A stretch of 64,000 nucleotides of DNA from UBA1351 sp963677885 (GTDB lineage: Bacteria; Bacillota; Clostridia; Lachnospirales; Vallitaleaceae). Positions 24,982 through 32,842 of the stretch are shown here, one piece after another. The stretch is taken from positions 1,488,001-1,552,000 of the forward strand of contig OY782500.1 of assembly GCA_963677885.1 (NCBI GenBank), written 5' to 3'. The notes below the pieces were generated by a model that was given only the letters and a program-made list of their open reading frames with translations, ran no database searches and was not told the DNA's origin. Made by a program: the position numbers and the translations under genes. Within the stretch, counting starts at the first letter, position 1. Each line of letters starts with the position of its first letter.

Positions 24982-25184
24982 GACTCACTCTCCATATTGG
25001 CATATTTAATTTCTCTGGTTAACTGATGTTCACTGACATCACCGTCTTGTCTTGTATCATAAAGGATATCATTGTGCTAGAAAAAAATAAAAGAATCGAT
25101 GAAGAACCTTTCAGATAGCTAATATAATTATTATAACATAACCATTATTAAATCAATGAACATATTGTTAACTTTATTTATTGC

Positions 25185-25234
25185 AAAAAAGGTCCCTAGT
25201 CCCATATAATCGGGAGTAAGGACCTTGTATTTTT
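25185..25234 (-). terminator. Intrinsic terminator after the iron alcohol dehydrogenase
   Basis: AAGGTCC pairs with GGACCTT, with inner TCCC/GGGA. On the minus strand TTTTTT follows. Confidence 0.85.
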
Positions 25235-25259
25235 ACAAACACTTAACTTGTACAGACTT

Positions 25260-26435
25260 CTATTCAAGAGCAAGCTTATAAATATTCAGTACATCTTCAT
25301 GATTTAACTGCTTGAAGTTACCAATCTGAGCAGCTCCATTATCTGTCGCTTTCAAAGCCATCTCTTCCAGGCGGTCAGAAGAAATATCAACATCTTTAAG
25401 GCGGGTTGGCATATCTAAACTCTTATAGAAAGCTTCCAACTTGCCTATCCCTATACAGACCGTTTCTTCCAGATTATGAGGATTGATTTCCACATCAAAC
25501 ACCCTATTGGCCCATTTGGCAAAAAATGCCACATCTTCTTTATAGACATACTTCATCCAGGCAGGAAAAACAATTGAAAGACCTGCGCCATGGGCAATAT
25601 CATATATACCACTAAGCTCATGTTCAATAATATGTGACCCCCAGTCTTCAATACGACCGGTTCCAAGGAGTCCATTATGAGCCATGGTTCCTGCCCACAT
25701 AATATCAGCCCTATAGTCATAATTATCAGGTTCTTGAAGAAGTCTTGGTGCAGTTGTTATGATAGCCTTCATCAATCCTTCCGCCATTCTATCTGTTACT
25801 TCAACGTGAGCTTCTCTTGTAAAATATCTTTCAAAGGTGTGAGCTAGCATATCCACAATACCGCAAGTCGTCTGGAACTTTGGCAAGGTAAAGGTTAGCT
25901 CAGGATTAAGAATGGAAAAAACCGGTCTCAAACTGATATGACTGTAGGCCCTTTTAAGCTGTCCTTCTTCCTTTGTAATAACAAGATCAGGACTCACCTC
26001 ACTACCGGCTGCCGGTATAGTCAATACAGTAGCAAGAGGCGTTGACTGGCTAATAGACCCTTTGCCTATAAGGAGGTCCCATGCATCCCCATCATAATAA
26101 TTACCTGCTGCAATACATTTGGCTGAATCAATAACTGATCCACCACCAACGGCCAGAATAAAGTCAACATCCTCTTCTTTACAAAGTTTTATACCTTGAT
26201 AAACCAAGGAAATCCTAGGATTGGCAACAACACCACCAAGTTCAACGACCTCTATTCCTTCTCTTTTTAGACTGGCCAAAATTCTATCATATAAACCGGA
26301 TCTTTTAATACTTCCCCCACCATAATGGAGGAGTACTTTTGTAGCCCCGGCTTCCTTGGCTAGCTGTCCAACCTGATTTTCTGTTTCCTTACCAAATACA
26401 AATTTAACTTTATTAAAATATGAAAAATTCTGCAT
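25260..26435 (-). CDS. Iron-containing alcohol dehydrogenase, butanol-dehydrogenase type
   Basis: This cytosolic enzyme reduces aldehydes to alcohols with NAD(P)H. It is 391 residues, full length for the Fe-ADH family. The nucleotide site is ILAVGGGSVIDSAKCIAAG, and the metal site includes D and H in CGIVDMLAHTFERYF and further histidines in IEHELSGIYDIAHGAGLS. The overall sequence is of the BdhA/YqhD type. RBS is AAGGAG. It has its own terminator. A role in fermentation or aldehyde detoxification is likely. Confidence 0.95.
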   Translation of the reverse strand: MQNFSYFNKVKFVFGKETENQVGQLAKEAGATKVLLHYGGGSIKRSGLYDRILASLKREGIEVVELGGVVANPRISLVYQGIKLCKEEDVDFILAVGGGSVIDSAKCIAAGNYYDGDAWDLLIGKGSISQSTPLATVLTIPAAGSEVSPDLVITKEEGQLKRAYSHISLRPVFSILNPELTFTLPKFQTTCGIVDMLAHTFERYFTREAHVEVTDRMAEGLMKAIITTAPRLLQEPDNYDYRADIMWAGTMAHNGLLGTGRIEDWGSHIIEHELSGIYDIAHGAGLSIVFPAWMKYVYKEDVAFFAKWANRVFDVEINPHNLEETVCIGIGKLEAFYKSLDMPTRLKDVDISSDRLEEMALKATDNGAAQIGNFKQLNHEDVLNIYKLALE

Positions 26436-26483
26436 ATGTCTCCTTCCGCTATACGTCTAAAACCGCTCCCAAATTTACGAATC

Positions 26484-26506
26484 AAAAAAGCGCCTAAGCG
26501 CTTTTA
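26484..26506 (-). terminator. Short intrinsic terminator
   Basis: AAGCGC-CTAA-GCGCTT, followed on the minus strand by TTTTTTGAT. It lies between the gate-domain membrane protein and the alcohol dehydrogenase. Confidence 0.7.
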
Positions 26507-26564
26507 TGTCTTATATATTTATTTTATTATTAATACCTTCATAAATCAATACATATGTTGAAAG

Positions 26565-27713
26565 CTAGAAAATCATATCCACAAGTATAAAGAGATAATT
26601 GGCAACAATTCCGGATACCAATCCTCCAATGGTATGAGAAAATATAGCCTTACCGGACAATTTTCTGGCTCCCAGGGAATCCATCATAGAGATATGGGTT
26701 GAAAGATAGCCACTCCAGGTGGTTCCCATTGCAGTAAAGACCGCAATATCCTTTATGGTAATATAACCGTTATCCAGGAAATTAGGTATAAACCCAAGTG
26801 CTGCACCTGCTGAACCTAATGAGGTCAAAGGGAAAGCCATCGCTTCTGGACTTGTAAAACCAAAGAGAGGCTTAAAAATAAACATAAGGTAATCTCCCAA
26901 CATGGGAAGAACACCAATTCCTTCATTGGCAGCTCCTGTATAAACACCATCCGGTACCGTGTTAGTCAGAAGAATCACAATAGTTGATATAATCAAGATG
27001 CCTGGAATGATCTGAAGTCCAATGTCAACACCATTGCGTCCACCATCAAGTGAGGCTTCCAACAAACGGTTAAAAGCTCCACCTTCTCTGGCAATGCGGT
27101 CAATTTCATCACCTTCCACCTTTTTTATAGGATTTGGATCATGGTCAATTCCGTAAAACTTTCGTGAGTAATGGGAAAGAAGTCGAACACTGACCACACT
27201 TCCGATAATAGAGGCAAAAACCCCAAGAAATGTTGCCAATATGAAGTTCCCATTATAACGTCCCTGGAAGGATATCATGGCAATAGCAATGACCAGCCCC
27301 ATACCAAAAGAAGTCCCAAGATTACACAAGACCGGAATCTGGTATTCCTTAAATTGCTTCCTAAACTCTTTTTCTCTGGATAGGGATACAATAGCCGGGT
27401 TGTCTGACAGATAGGCCGTTACTGCTCCCAGTGATGCAACCCCAGGCAAATTGTAGATAAACTTGGTAATTGGTGACAGGATAATATTTAAGAGGGAAAT
27501 GACGCCAAACTCTGAAAACACACCACCGATAGCTCCTGTAAGGACAGCAACCGCCATGATCCACAAGGCTATTTCAACCAATAAGTAATAGGCCGTATTA
27601 ATGAAAGTGTTCATAAAATTGGATACGCCCATAATCATACTAAAGGCTATAAATGCCCCACCAAAAATTATCAGGGTCACATAAGTTTCAAGGGTAACCG
27701 CTTTTTTTCTCAT
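26565..27713 (-). CDS. CD0519/CD1768-family membrane protein (nucleoside-recognition gate domains)
   Basis: A 382-residue inner-membrane protein with about nine helices. Two gate-type regions typical of the nucleoside-recognition family are visible (IALWIMAVAVLTGAIGGV and LQIIPGILIISTIVILL), and the sequence resembles the conserved clostridial CD0519/CD1768 group. A cytosolic loop at about 195-225 is charged. No transport substrate is established. The start at 27713 follows GGAGGAG; the frame extends six codons upstream. It precedes the alcohol dehydrogenase on the same strand but a terminator separates them. Confidence 0.85.
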   Translation of the reverse strand: MRKKAVTLETYVTLIIFGGAFIAFSMIMGVSNFMNTFINTAYYLLVEIALWIMAVAVLTGAIGGVFSEFGVISLLNIILSPITKFIYNLPGVASLGAVTAYLSDNPAIVSLSREKEFRKQFKEYQIPVLCNLGTSFGMGLVIAIAMISFQGRYNGNFILATFLGVFASIIGSVVSVRLLSHYSRKFYGIDHDPNPIKKVEGDEIDRIAREGGAFNRLLEASLDGGRNGVDIGLQIIPGILIISTIVILLTNTVPDGVYTGAANEGIGVLPMLGDYLMFIFKPLFGFTSPEAMAFPLTSLGSAGAALGFIPNFLDNGYITIKDIAVFTAMGTTWSGYLSTHISMMDSLGARKLSGKAIFSHTIGGLVSGIVANYLFILVDMIF

Positions 27714-27898
27714 AAAGCTCCTCCAAGACAAAAATATTTGATAGTTCTTCCAGGTTCAAGAACAAAAGTTTTCTCCAAAACCCATTATATTCCCATATTT
27801 TTATCTGAACAATATGGCGGTCACAGAACCCTAGTTTTTACGGCCAAGTCCGAATCTTTTGTTGAATAACCCTCATTGAGTCATAATATTTTTGCAGT

Positions 27899-28927
27899 TT
27901 AGAAGTTTTTCATAAATAAGTGTTCCTTGCAAAGGTCATCTAATTTTGATGCACCAATCATGGTCATGGCATCTGCAATTTCCTGGCCAATCATCTCCGT
28001 ATAAAACTTTGCTCCCTGACTTCCTCCACCATATACAGCGCTTGCATAAGGTCTAGCAATAACAACGCCATCAGCTCCTAGTGCTAAAGCCTTTACCACA
28101 TCGATGCCGGACCTGAAGCCACCATCAATCAGAATCTTTACCTTACCCTTAAGTGCCCCGACAATATCCTCCAGAACTTCAATTGGTGCAGGTGTCTCAT
28201 CCAGGACTCTACCACCGTGGTTAGAGATGATAATAGCAGCGGCACCTGCCTCCCTGGCATCCAAGGCCCCTTTTAGGGTCATGACACCTTTTACAATAAA
28301 GGGAAGACTAGTCATATCTATATAATTCTTTAGGCTGGCAACTGACTTAGGACTTACGGGCTGTCCCGCCTTGGCTAAGAATGCCAAACCACCTGCATCA
28401 ATATCCATGGCAATAGCCACTGCATGGGCTTCCTGGGCCATTAGAATTTTTCTTTTAACAATATGGTCTTCCCAGGGCTTGATGGTTGGTATGCCTATTC
28501 CTTCCAAACCATCAATAGCTTCTATAGTCCCCTTAAAAACTGCGTCATCAGTTCCATCACCGGTAAAGGCCAAAGTTCCAGCCTCTTGGCACCCTGTTAG
28601 TACTGCCTGAGAATAGGTCAGATCATTATAAAGATCACTGTAGTGCATAGCGACAGCACCTAGAGGCCCTGCAAAAACCGGATACTTAAACCGATGGCCA
28701 AAAAGTTCCACAGAGGTGTCCGGTTCCTGATTTTTCTCATAAAGGGTATTCATATTCAACTTAATATCCCTTAGGCGGTCGTAACTGTGAACAAAACCCG
28801 CTCCTGTCCCCTTGCCTCCAGGTCCGGGAATCACACCACGACATCCTCTACCATCACATACTTTGCAAACCTTACAATGTGGACCGATATTTTTTTTTGC
28901 TTCCACCAATAACTCTTGATAATTCAT
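27899..28927 (-). CDS. FMN-dependent alpha-hydroxy-acid oxidizing protein
   Basis: A 342-residue cytosolic TIM-barrel flavoprotein of the lactate oxidase/glycolate oxidase superfamily. The FMN and substrate residues are visible in IISNHGGRVLDETPAP (catalytic His) and ILIDGGFRSGIDVVKALALGADGVVIARP. Unlike classical members it has an N-terminal cysteine motif C-x2-C-x2-C-x4-C (CKVCKVCDGRGCRG), typical of a clostridial subgroup, which may bind Fe-S or zinc. The partner and substrate are not known for that subgroup. RBS is AAGGAG. It is a single gene. Confidence 0.9.
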   Translation of the reverse strand: MNYQELLVEAKKNIGPHCKVCKVCDGRGCRGVIPGPGGKGTGAGFVHSYDRLRDIKLNMNTLYEKNQEPDTSVELFGHRFKYPVFAGPLGAVAMHYSDLYNDLTYSQAVLTGCQEAGTLAFTGDGTDDAVFKGTIEAIDGLEGIGIPTIKPWEDHIVKRKILMAQEAHAVAIAMDIDAGGLAFLAKAGQPVSPKSVASLKNYIDMTSLPFIVKGVMTLKGALDAREAGAAAIIISNHGGRVLDETPAPIEVLEDIVGALKGKVKILIDGGFRSGIDVVKALALGADGVVIARPYASAVYGGGSQGAKFYTEMIGQEIADAMTMIGASKLDDLCKEHLFMKNF

Positions 28928-29137
28928 TATTTCTCCTTGTCATCAAAGAGACGTCTTGTTAACAAGAATCCTCTTTGGTATATAGTTTATCTTTATGTTT
29001 TCTTATCACCACAATTATACATGGTTTATGGACCATATAAAGCCTTATATTATATTTTGTCAATCTTTGGTTATAAACGTCCGTATATGAAAGGTAAACG
29101 GATATAGATGAAGAAGTGACTTTGAAATTTTCTCATC

Positions 29138-29174
29138 AAAAAAGCCACCAAAGAGTTTCAAACTCCCTGGCAGC
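29138..29174 (-). terminator. Intrinsic terminator after thiT
   Basis: On the minus strand GCCAGGGAGTTT pairs imperfectly with AAACTCTTTGGTGGC, followed by TTTTTT. Confidence 0.75.
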
Positions 29175-29190
29175 CTTACTTCTTAAGTTA

Positions 29191-29862
29191 CTAGCTGATT
29201 GCCTGTTTTTTTACTTGTGTAAAAGCAAGCGATACCGGTGGTATAGCAATGATGATTGCTGTAATAATACCTTCTACTCCCACATAGGAGAAGTTGTACC
29301 AGAAGGAATAAACAATTGAGTTCCATCCTTCGGGGGCATATTCTGCAAAGAAAACCACACCGGAGATAAAGTGACATAGGAACCTACCAGCCGAAGCTAC
29401 AAGAATTCCTTTTGCAAGTCCATTTTTAGAACCTGTAAAAAGTCCTGATAAGCCAAGGGCTCCGAAAGCCAAAGGATAATCCAAAAGGAGCTGAATAGGG
29501 TGCATAACCCAACCGCCTAAAGCCAATTGTAGTAATCCATAAGTAATACCTGCAAGGATACCGGTGCGTATTCCAAAGAAATACCCGATAATGATAATGA
29601 ATAACATAGAAAACAAAGTCAGTGATCCACCTTGAGGCAATGCGACAAGTTTGACAAGTGACAGGACATAGCTGATTGCCATAGCAATGGCTGAGTAAGT
29701 CAGCGCCTTGACTCTCACTCCATCTTTACTGGAACCTGCAAAAACTACAGCCAGAAAAAGAATAGCAAGGGCAATAACTGCGATGATGATTTGACCGACC
29801 GTAGAGCTTACAACCATCTGTAAGTCACCACTCGCCAGTGCATCTTGAAATTGTTGGAACAT
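29191..29862 (-). CDS. thiT: Thiamine ECF transporter S component ThiT
   Basis: A 223-residue membrane protein that binds thiamine and works with the shared energy-coupling module (EcfAA'T, not in this window). Helices carry the ThiT family segments VKLVALPQGGSLTLFSML, HPIQLLLDYPLAFGALGL, GRFLCHFISGVVFF and YAPEGWNS, which line the thiamine pocket. It is longer at the N-terminus by one helix than the usual 190-residue ThiT. A TPP riboswitch lies directly upstream, which confirms the function. RBS is AAGGAGG. Confidence 0.95.
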   Translation of the reverse strand: MFQQFQDALASGDLQMVVSSTVGQIIIAVIALAILFLAVVFAGSSKDGVRVKALTYSAIAMAISYVLSLVKLVALPQGGSLTLFSMLFIIIIGYFFGIRTGILAGITYGLLQLALGGWVMHPIQLLLDYPLAFGALGLSGLFTGSKNGLAKGILVASAGRFLCHFISGVVFFAEYAPEGWNSIVYSFWYNFSYVGVEGIITAIIIAIPPVSLAFTQVKKQAIS

Positions 29863-29901
29863 AAAAAAATCCTCCTTTAAATTCTAAGGAGCATTAACAG
29901 A

Positions 29902-29990
29902 CGTGCAACTTCCCTGTGTCGGCATGATCCGTACAGGTATGAGGGTCAGTTAATACAATCTCAGCCCGATTTTCATCGGACACCCCTAGT
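29902..29990 (-). ncRNA. TPP riboswitch (THI element)
   Basis: On the minus strand the leader reads GGGGTGTC, GGGCTGAGA, ACCCTCATACCTG, GGATCATGCC and CACAGGGAAG in order, the full set of conserved THI-box strings. It sits 40 bases before the RBS of thiT. Binding thiamine pyrophosphate should shut off thiT by RBS sequestration or early termination. Confidence 0.96.
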
Positions 29991-30057
29991 TGTTGATAGG
30001 AGCATCATATAGCATTTTCGGCTCTTTGTCAATGTCGCGCCAATAATATACACTACT

Positions 30058-31035
30058 TTAGCTTATATATGACTCAACAATGCAGTAAAAAGGCTCAATA
30101 TTCAATTCTTTACCGAATTGGTGATAATCGGTCAGGTCCAAACCACAGGAATTAAGAAAAGATCCAACACTTTCCTTTGGATTTTCAGACATATCAATCC
30201 CGAAAATCCATGGCTCACCTCTTTTAGCCATCATACTTTTCTGCTTCTTGACAGCCATCTCATTATTATGATGGATAAAGTGGTCTGAATAGAAGTCCTG
30301 GACAATCATACTGCCAGGTCCAGAAAAATCCTTCATGATTTCCAGACATTCCTTCACTTGGTCTTGGCTAAGGAAATGAGAAACACTCTGCCAGAGAAAA
30401 AGAGTTTTCTTTCCTTTGACAAATCCGGCTTCCAATAATTTATCTGACCATGCTTCCTTATGGTAATCAACAGGTATATAGGTTATCCACTCATGATTGA
30501 TTCCTGCTTTATCAAGGGTATCCACTTTTACTTTTATGGTATTTGTTTGGTCAATCTCAAAGACCCTTATACCTTTACTTTCTGTAAAATGATGGGCAAT
30601 CAGATCAAAGCCTACGCCGGGAAGAACCACTTGTTCCACTTGGTCAATGTACTTTTCCATAATTCCATCAAAAAGAAGGACTCTTTTGCCTGCTGTTGTT
30701 CCCAACGTTTCCCTTCCGTCTTCAGGAATTTCGTTTAACTTGGTCGAAAAGCCAAGATACTTTCTAGCAAGAAAAAATGCTCCAAAAACCGACCAAAGGC
30801 CAAAAAGAGATTCACAGGGAAATTTCCTGGTAAAATTTATGGTATAGGGATCCTGTCTGGAACCAAAGTAATGCATGAACACCCGGTACTGCAGTGTTTG
30901 CCCTGCAGAGTAAGAAATACCCATTTTCTTGCCAATAACCAACTCCTTATAGGCACCGTCAATAAGGCCAAGAATGGTTAGGGGTAAGATCAAAATTTGT
31001 AGTACTAGGTAGAATAAAAATCCAAAAACCTTCAT
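30058..31035 (-). CDS. SAM-dependent methyltransferase, leucine-carboxyl-methyltransferase (Ppm1) family
   Basis: A 325-residue protein. The first 25 residues are hydrophobic (VFGFLFYLVLQILILPLTILGLI) and probably anchor it in the membrane. The body has the bacterial Ppm1/LCM pattern: a GVGFDLIAHHF-type motif I, an acidic FEIDQTNT for SAM ribose, and TLFLWQSVSHFLSQD. Many such proteins in bacteria are involved in polyketide or small-molecule O-methylation; the substrate here is unknown. I start it at the ATG at 31035, five bases after GAGGAGGT; two earlier codons read through that RBS. It is a single gene. Confidence 0.86.
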   Translation of the reverse strand: MKVFGFLFYLVLQILILPLTILGLIDGAYKELVIGKKMGISYSAGQTLQYRVFMHYFGSRQDPYTINFTRKFPCESLFGLWSVFGAFFLARKYLGFSTKLNEIPEDGRETLGTTAGKRVLLFDGIMEKYIDQVEQVVLPGVGFDLIAHHFTESKGIRVFEIDQTNTIKVKVDTLDKAGINHEWITYIPVDYHKEAWSDKLLEAGFVKGKKTLFLWQSVSHFLSQDQVKECLEIMKDFSGPGSMIVQDFYSDHFIHHNNEMAVKKQKSMMAKRGEPWIFGIDMSENPKESVGSFLNSCGLDLTDYHQFGKELNIEPFYCIVESYIS

Positions 31036-31110
31036 CAATAACCTCCTCATATCCCTTTTCAACTGAATAACTCATATCTATGTTTATTTTATCATATATA
31101 GGTGGTTTAT

Positions 31111-31399
31111 TCCTAAGAAAGTGCAAGCACTCTCTTAGTCCTCATTTTTTCGCTTTAAGGGGCTTGCTCTGCAATCCCCTTCGCGGCATTCGTCCTAAGA
31201 AAGTGCAAGCACTCTCTTAGTCCTCATTTTTTCGCTTTAAGGGGCTTGCTTTGCAATCCCCTTCGCGGCATTCGTCCTAAGAAAGTGCAAGCACTCTCTT
31301 AGTCCTCATTTTTTCGCTTTAAGGGGCTTGCTTTGCAATCCCCTTCGCGGCATTCGTCCTAAGAAAGTGCAAGCACTCTCTTAGTCCTCATTTTTTCGC
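31111..31399. repeat. 82-bp tandem repeat, 3.5 copies
   Basis: Copies start at 31111, 31193, 31275 and 31357, exactly 82 bp apart, and the fourth stops after 43 bp. The full copies are almost identical, with one C/T change in the second hairpin of copy 1. Each unit contains two hairpins: TAAGAAAGTGC/GCACTCTCTTA, and AAGGGG-TTGC/GCAA-CCCCTT. The array ends against the terminator of tRNA-Arg. It has no open frame of its own. Function unknown; slippage or recent duplication explains the identity. Confidence 0.93.
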
Positions 31400-31401
31400 G
31401 T

Positions 31402-31432
31402 AAAAAACAGCCGGTCAATTTTGACCGACTGT
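31402..31432 (-). terminator. Intrinsic terminator after tRNA-Arg
   Basis: On the minus strand ACAGTCGGTCAA pairs with TTGACCGGCTGT with one mismatch, followed by TTTTTT. Confidence 0.9.
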
Positions 31433-31438
31433 CACTTA

Positions 31439-31512
31439 CGCGAATGAGAGGATTCGAACCTCCGACACCTGCCTCCGGAGGGCAGTGCTCTATCCAGCTG
31501 AGCTACATCCGC
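31439..31512 (-). tRNA. tRNA-Arg (anticodon CCG)
   Basis: A full cloverleaf: acceptor GCGGATG/CATTCGC with one G-U, D arm with GCTCAGCTGG, anticodon stem CTGCC/GGCAG with loop CTCCGGA, and T arm GGAGG-TTCGAAT-CCTCT. The anticodon CCG reads CGG. CCA is not encoded; the discriminator is G. A terminator follows. Confidence 0.95.
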
Positions 31513-31526
31513 ACACAGCCTAACTA

Positions 31527-31853
31527 TTATAGCATATGGTTATAGCCTTGACAATCCCATCCATAAATTTCCATATCCACCATACCTGAGTCACTGACCA
31601 TGACTCCTTCTGATTCCAATAAATGCTTTTGGGTCAGGTATCCTTCCGGGTCTTTGATGCGTATTTGTCCGGTCTTTCCGATGACCCTGTGCCAGGGTAA
31701 TTGACCACGCAGGCTTTTACTTCGAAGAATGTAAACAACTGCCCTGGCTGCTCTGTTGTTACCTGCACAATCGGCTACCTGTCCATAGGATACAACTTTT
31801 CCTGACGGTATTCCTTTCAATATACTAACAACTCGTTCACTAAAGTCACTCAT
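31527..31853 (-). CDS. Alkyltransferase-like protein (ATL; MGMT family without the reactive Cys)
   Basis: A 108-residue protein equal to the C-terminal DNA-binding domain of O6-alkylguanine-DNA alkyltransferase. The active-site motif PCHRV is PWHRV here (W54), so it cannot accept alkyl groups. Proteins with this Cys-to-Trp change (eAtl, Atl1) bind O6-alkylguanine and hand it to nucleotide excision repair. The DNA-binding wing and Arg finger region (GNNRAARAVVYIL) is kept. RBS is AAAGGAG; the ATG at 31853 is 17 bases after the stop of the GNAT gene, so the two are probably co-transcribed. Confidence 0.9.
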   Translation of the reverse strand: MSDFSERVVSILKGIPSGKVVSYGQVADCAGNNRAARAVVYILRSKSLRGQLPWHRVIGKTGQIRIKDPEGYLTQKHLLESEGVMVSDSGMVDMEIYGWDCQGYNHML

Positions 31854-31869
31854 TATATCTCCTTTCTTC

Positions 31870-32640
31870 CTATCTGCGACTAATCCATAAAATTCTTCTG
31901 TCTTTAACAAAGCCTAAAGATTCTGCCATTCTCAATGAAGCGATGTTATCATGCTCAATATGCATAAAGGGAATCTCTCCTTTTATAAGTTTCTCATAAG
32001 TGATAATTTTAGTAATCATGCGTCCCAATGACTTTCTACGGTGTGCCTCAAGTACATGTAAAACACCGATAGACCCTTCGTCATGGGTCATCCCCCATGC
32101 AACAAGCTTACCTCTATAAGTAATCCCATAGCCGATGTCCTTCCTGATCCGTTCAGCCAGGTATTCCTTAGTTGTGTAGGAAGCATAATCATAATGATGA
32201 AATATAAATGAAACGTCCCATTCCTCAAGAGGTCTGATTCCGTACTCCGGATTCATACGAAACAATTCTTCATAAGAAGAGACTCTTTTCATAGATGCCC
32301 TAATATCTGCCTCACCCTCATCAGATAAAATTACCCGCATACAGTCAAGACTCATGGTGATATCCTCTTCCTCAGCCAGCTCATCCACCATATATTCCTC
32401 AATAACAGAAAAATGTTTATCGGTCTCCTTGACCAGGGGTAAGAGCTTCATAAAACCATCTCTGTCATTTACCAGGAAAAAGACCCAATTCATATCACTG
32501 GTTCCACGTATTAAAGCATTGTTTCCCTTAAATATAACATCCTTTATGGGATAATGCTTGATAAAGTAATCGATATTCCCATGAAGTTTAGGGTTTATCT
32601 GTATTAATTTTTCAAGACCATCCATCCAATTTTGATTCAT
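31870..32640 (-). CDS. GNAT-family acetyltransferase, GCN5-like with an N-terminal extension
   Basis: A 256-residue protein. The C-terminal 110 residues form a GNAT domain with the acetyl-CoA loop in EAHRRKSLGRMITKI and the late motif HDNIASLRMAESLGF. The N-terminal half (FKGNNALIRG, MNWVFFLVNDRDGFMKLLP) is a family-specific fold seen in FR47-type acyltransferases. I start at 32640, six bases after AGAGGT. Substrate unknown. It is immediately upstream of the ATL gene. Confidence 0.86.
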   Translation of the reverse strand: MNQNWMDGLEKLIQINPKLHGNIDYFIKHYPIKDVIFKGNNALIRGTSDMNWVFFLVNDRDGFMKLLPLVKETDKHFSVIEEYMVDELAEEEDITMSLDCMRVILSDEGEADIRASMKRVSSYEELFRMNPEYGIRPLEEWDVSFIFHHYDYASYTTKEYLAERIRKDIGYGITYRGKLVAWGMTHDEGSIGVLHVLEAHRRKSLGRMITKIITYEKLIKGEIPFMHIEHDNIASLRMAESLGFVKDRRILWISRR

Positions 32641-32842
32641 AATCAGACCTCTATCTCCCTTTTCATTATATAACAATCAAAACCAATCAAAGTCATGCTC
32701 ACTTTTTTTAAGTCTATTATATAAGAACACTGAATATACTTCAAACTTTATCAAAGATTCACAAAATTTCAAATTAGCTATAGCCACCTATCTGAATTTG
32801 TAATAAAATGTCTATCAGGGAGTACATTCAAAGGAGGCTACA

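Noticed and set aside
31111..31399. CRISPR-like array
   Set aside because: The whole 82-bp unit is repeated without unique spacers, and no cas genes are present.
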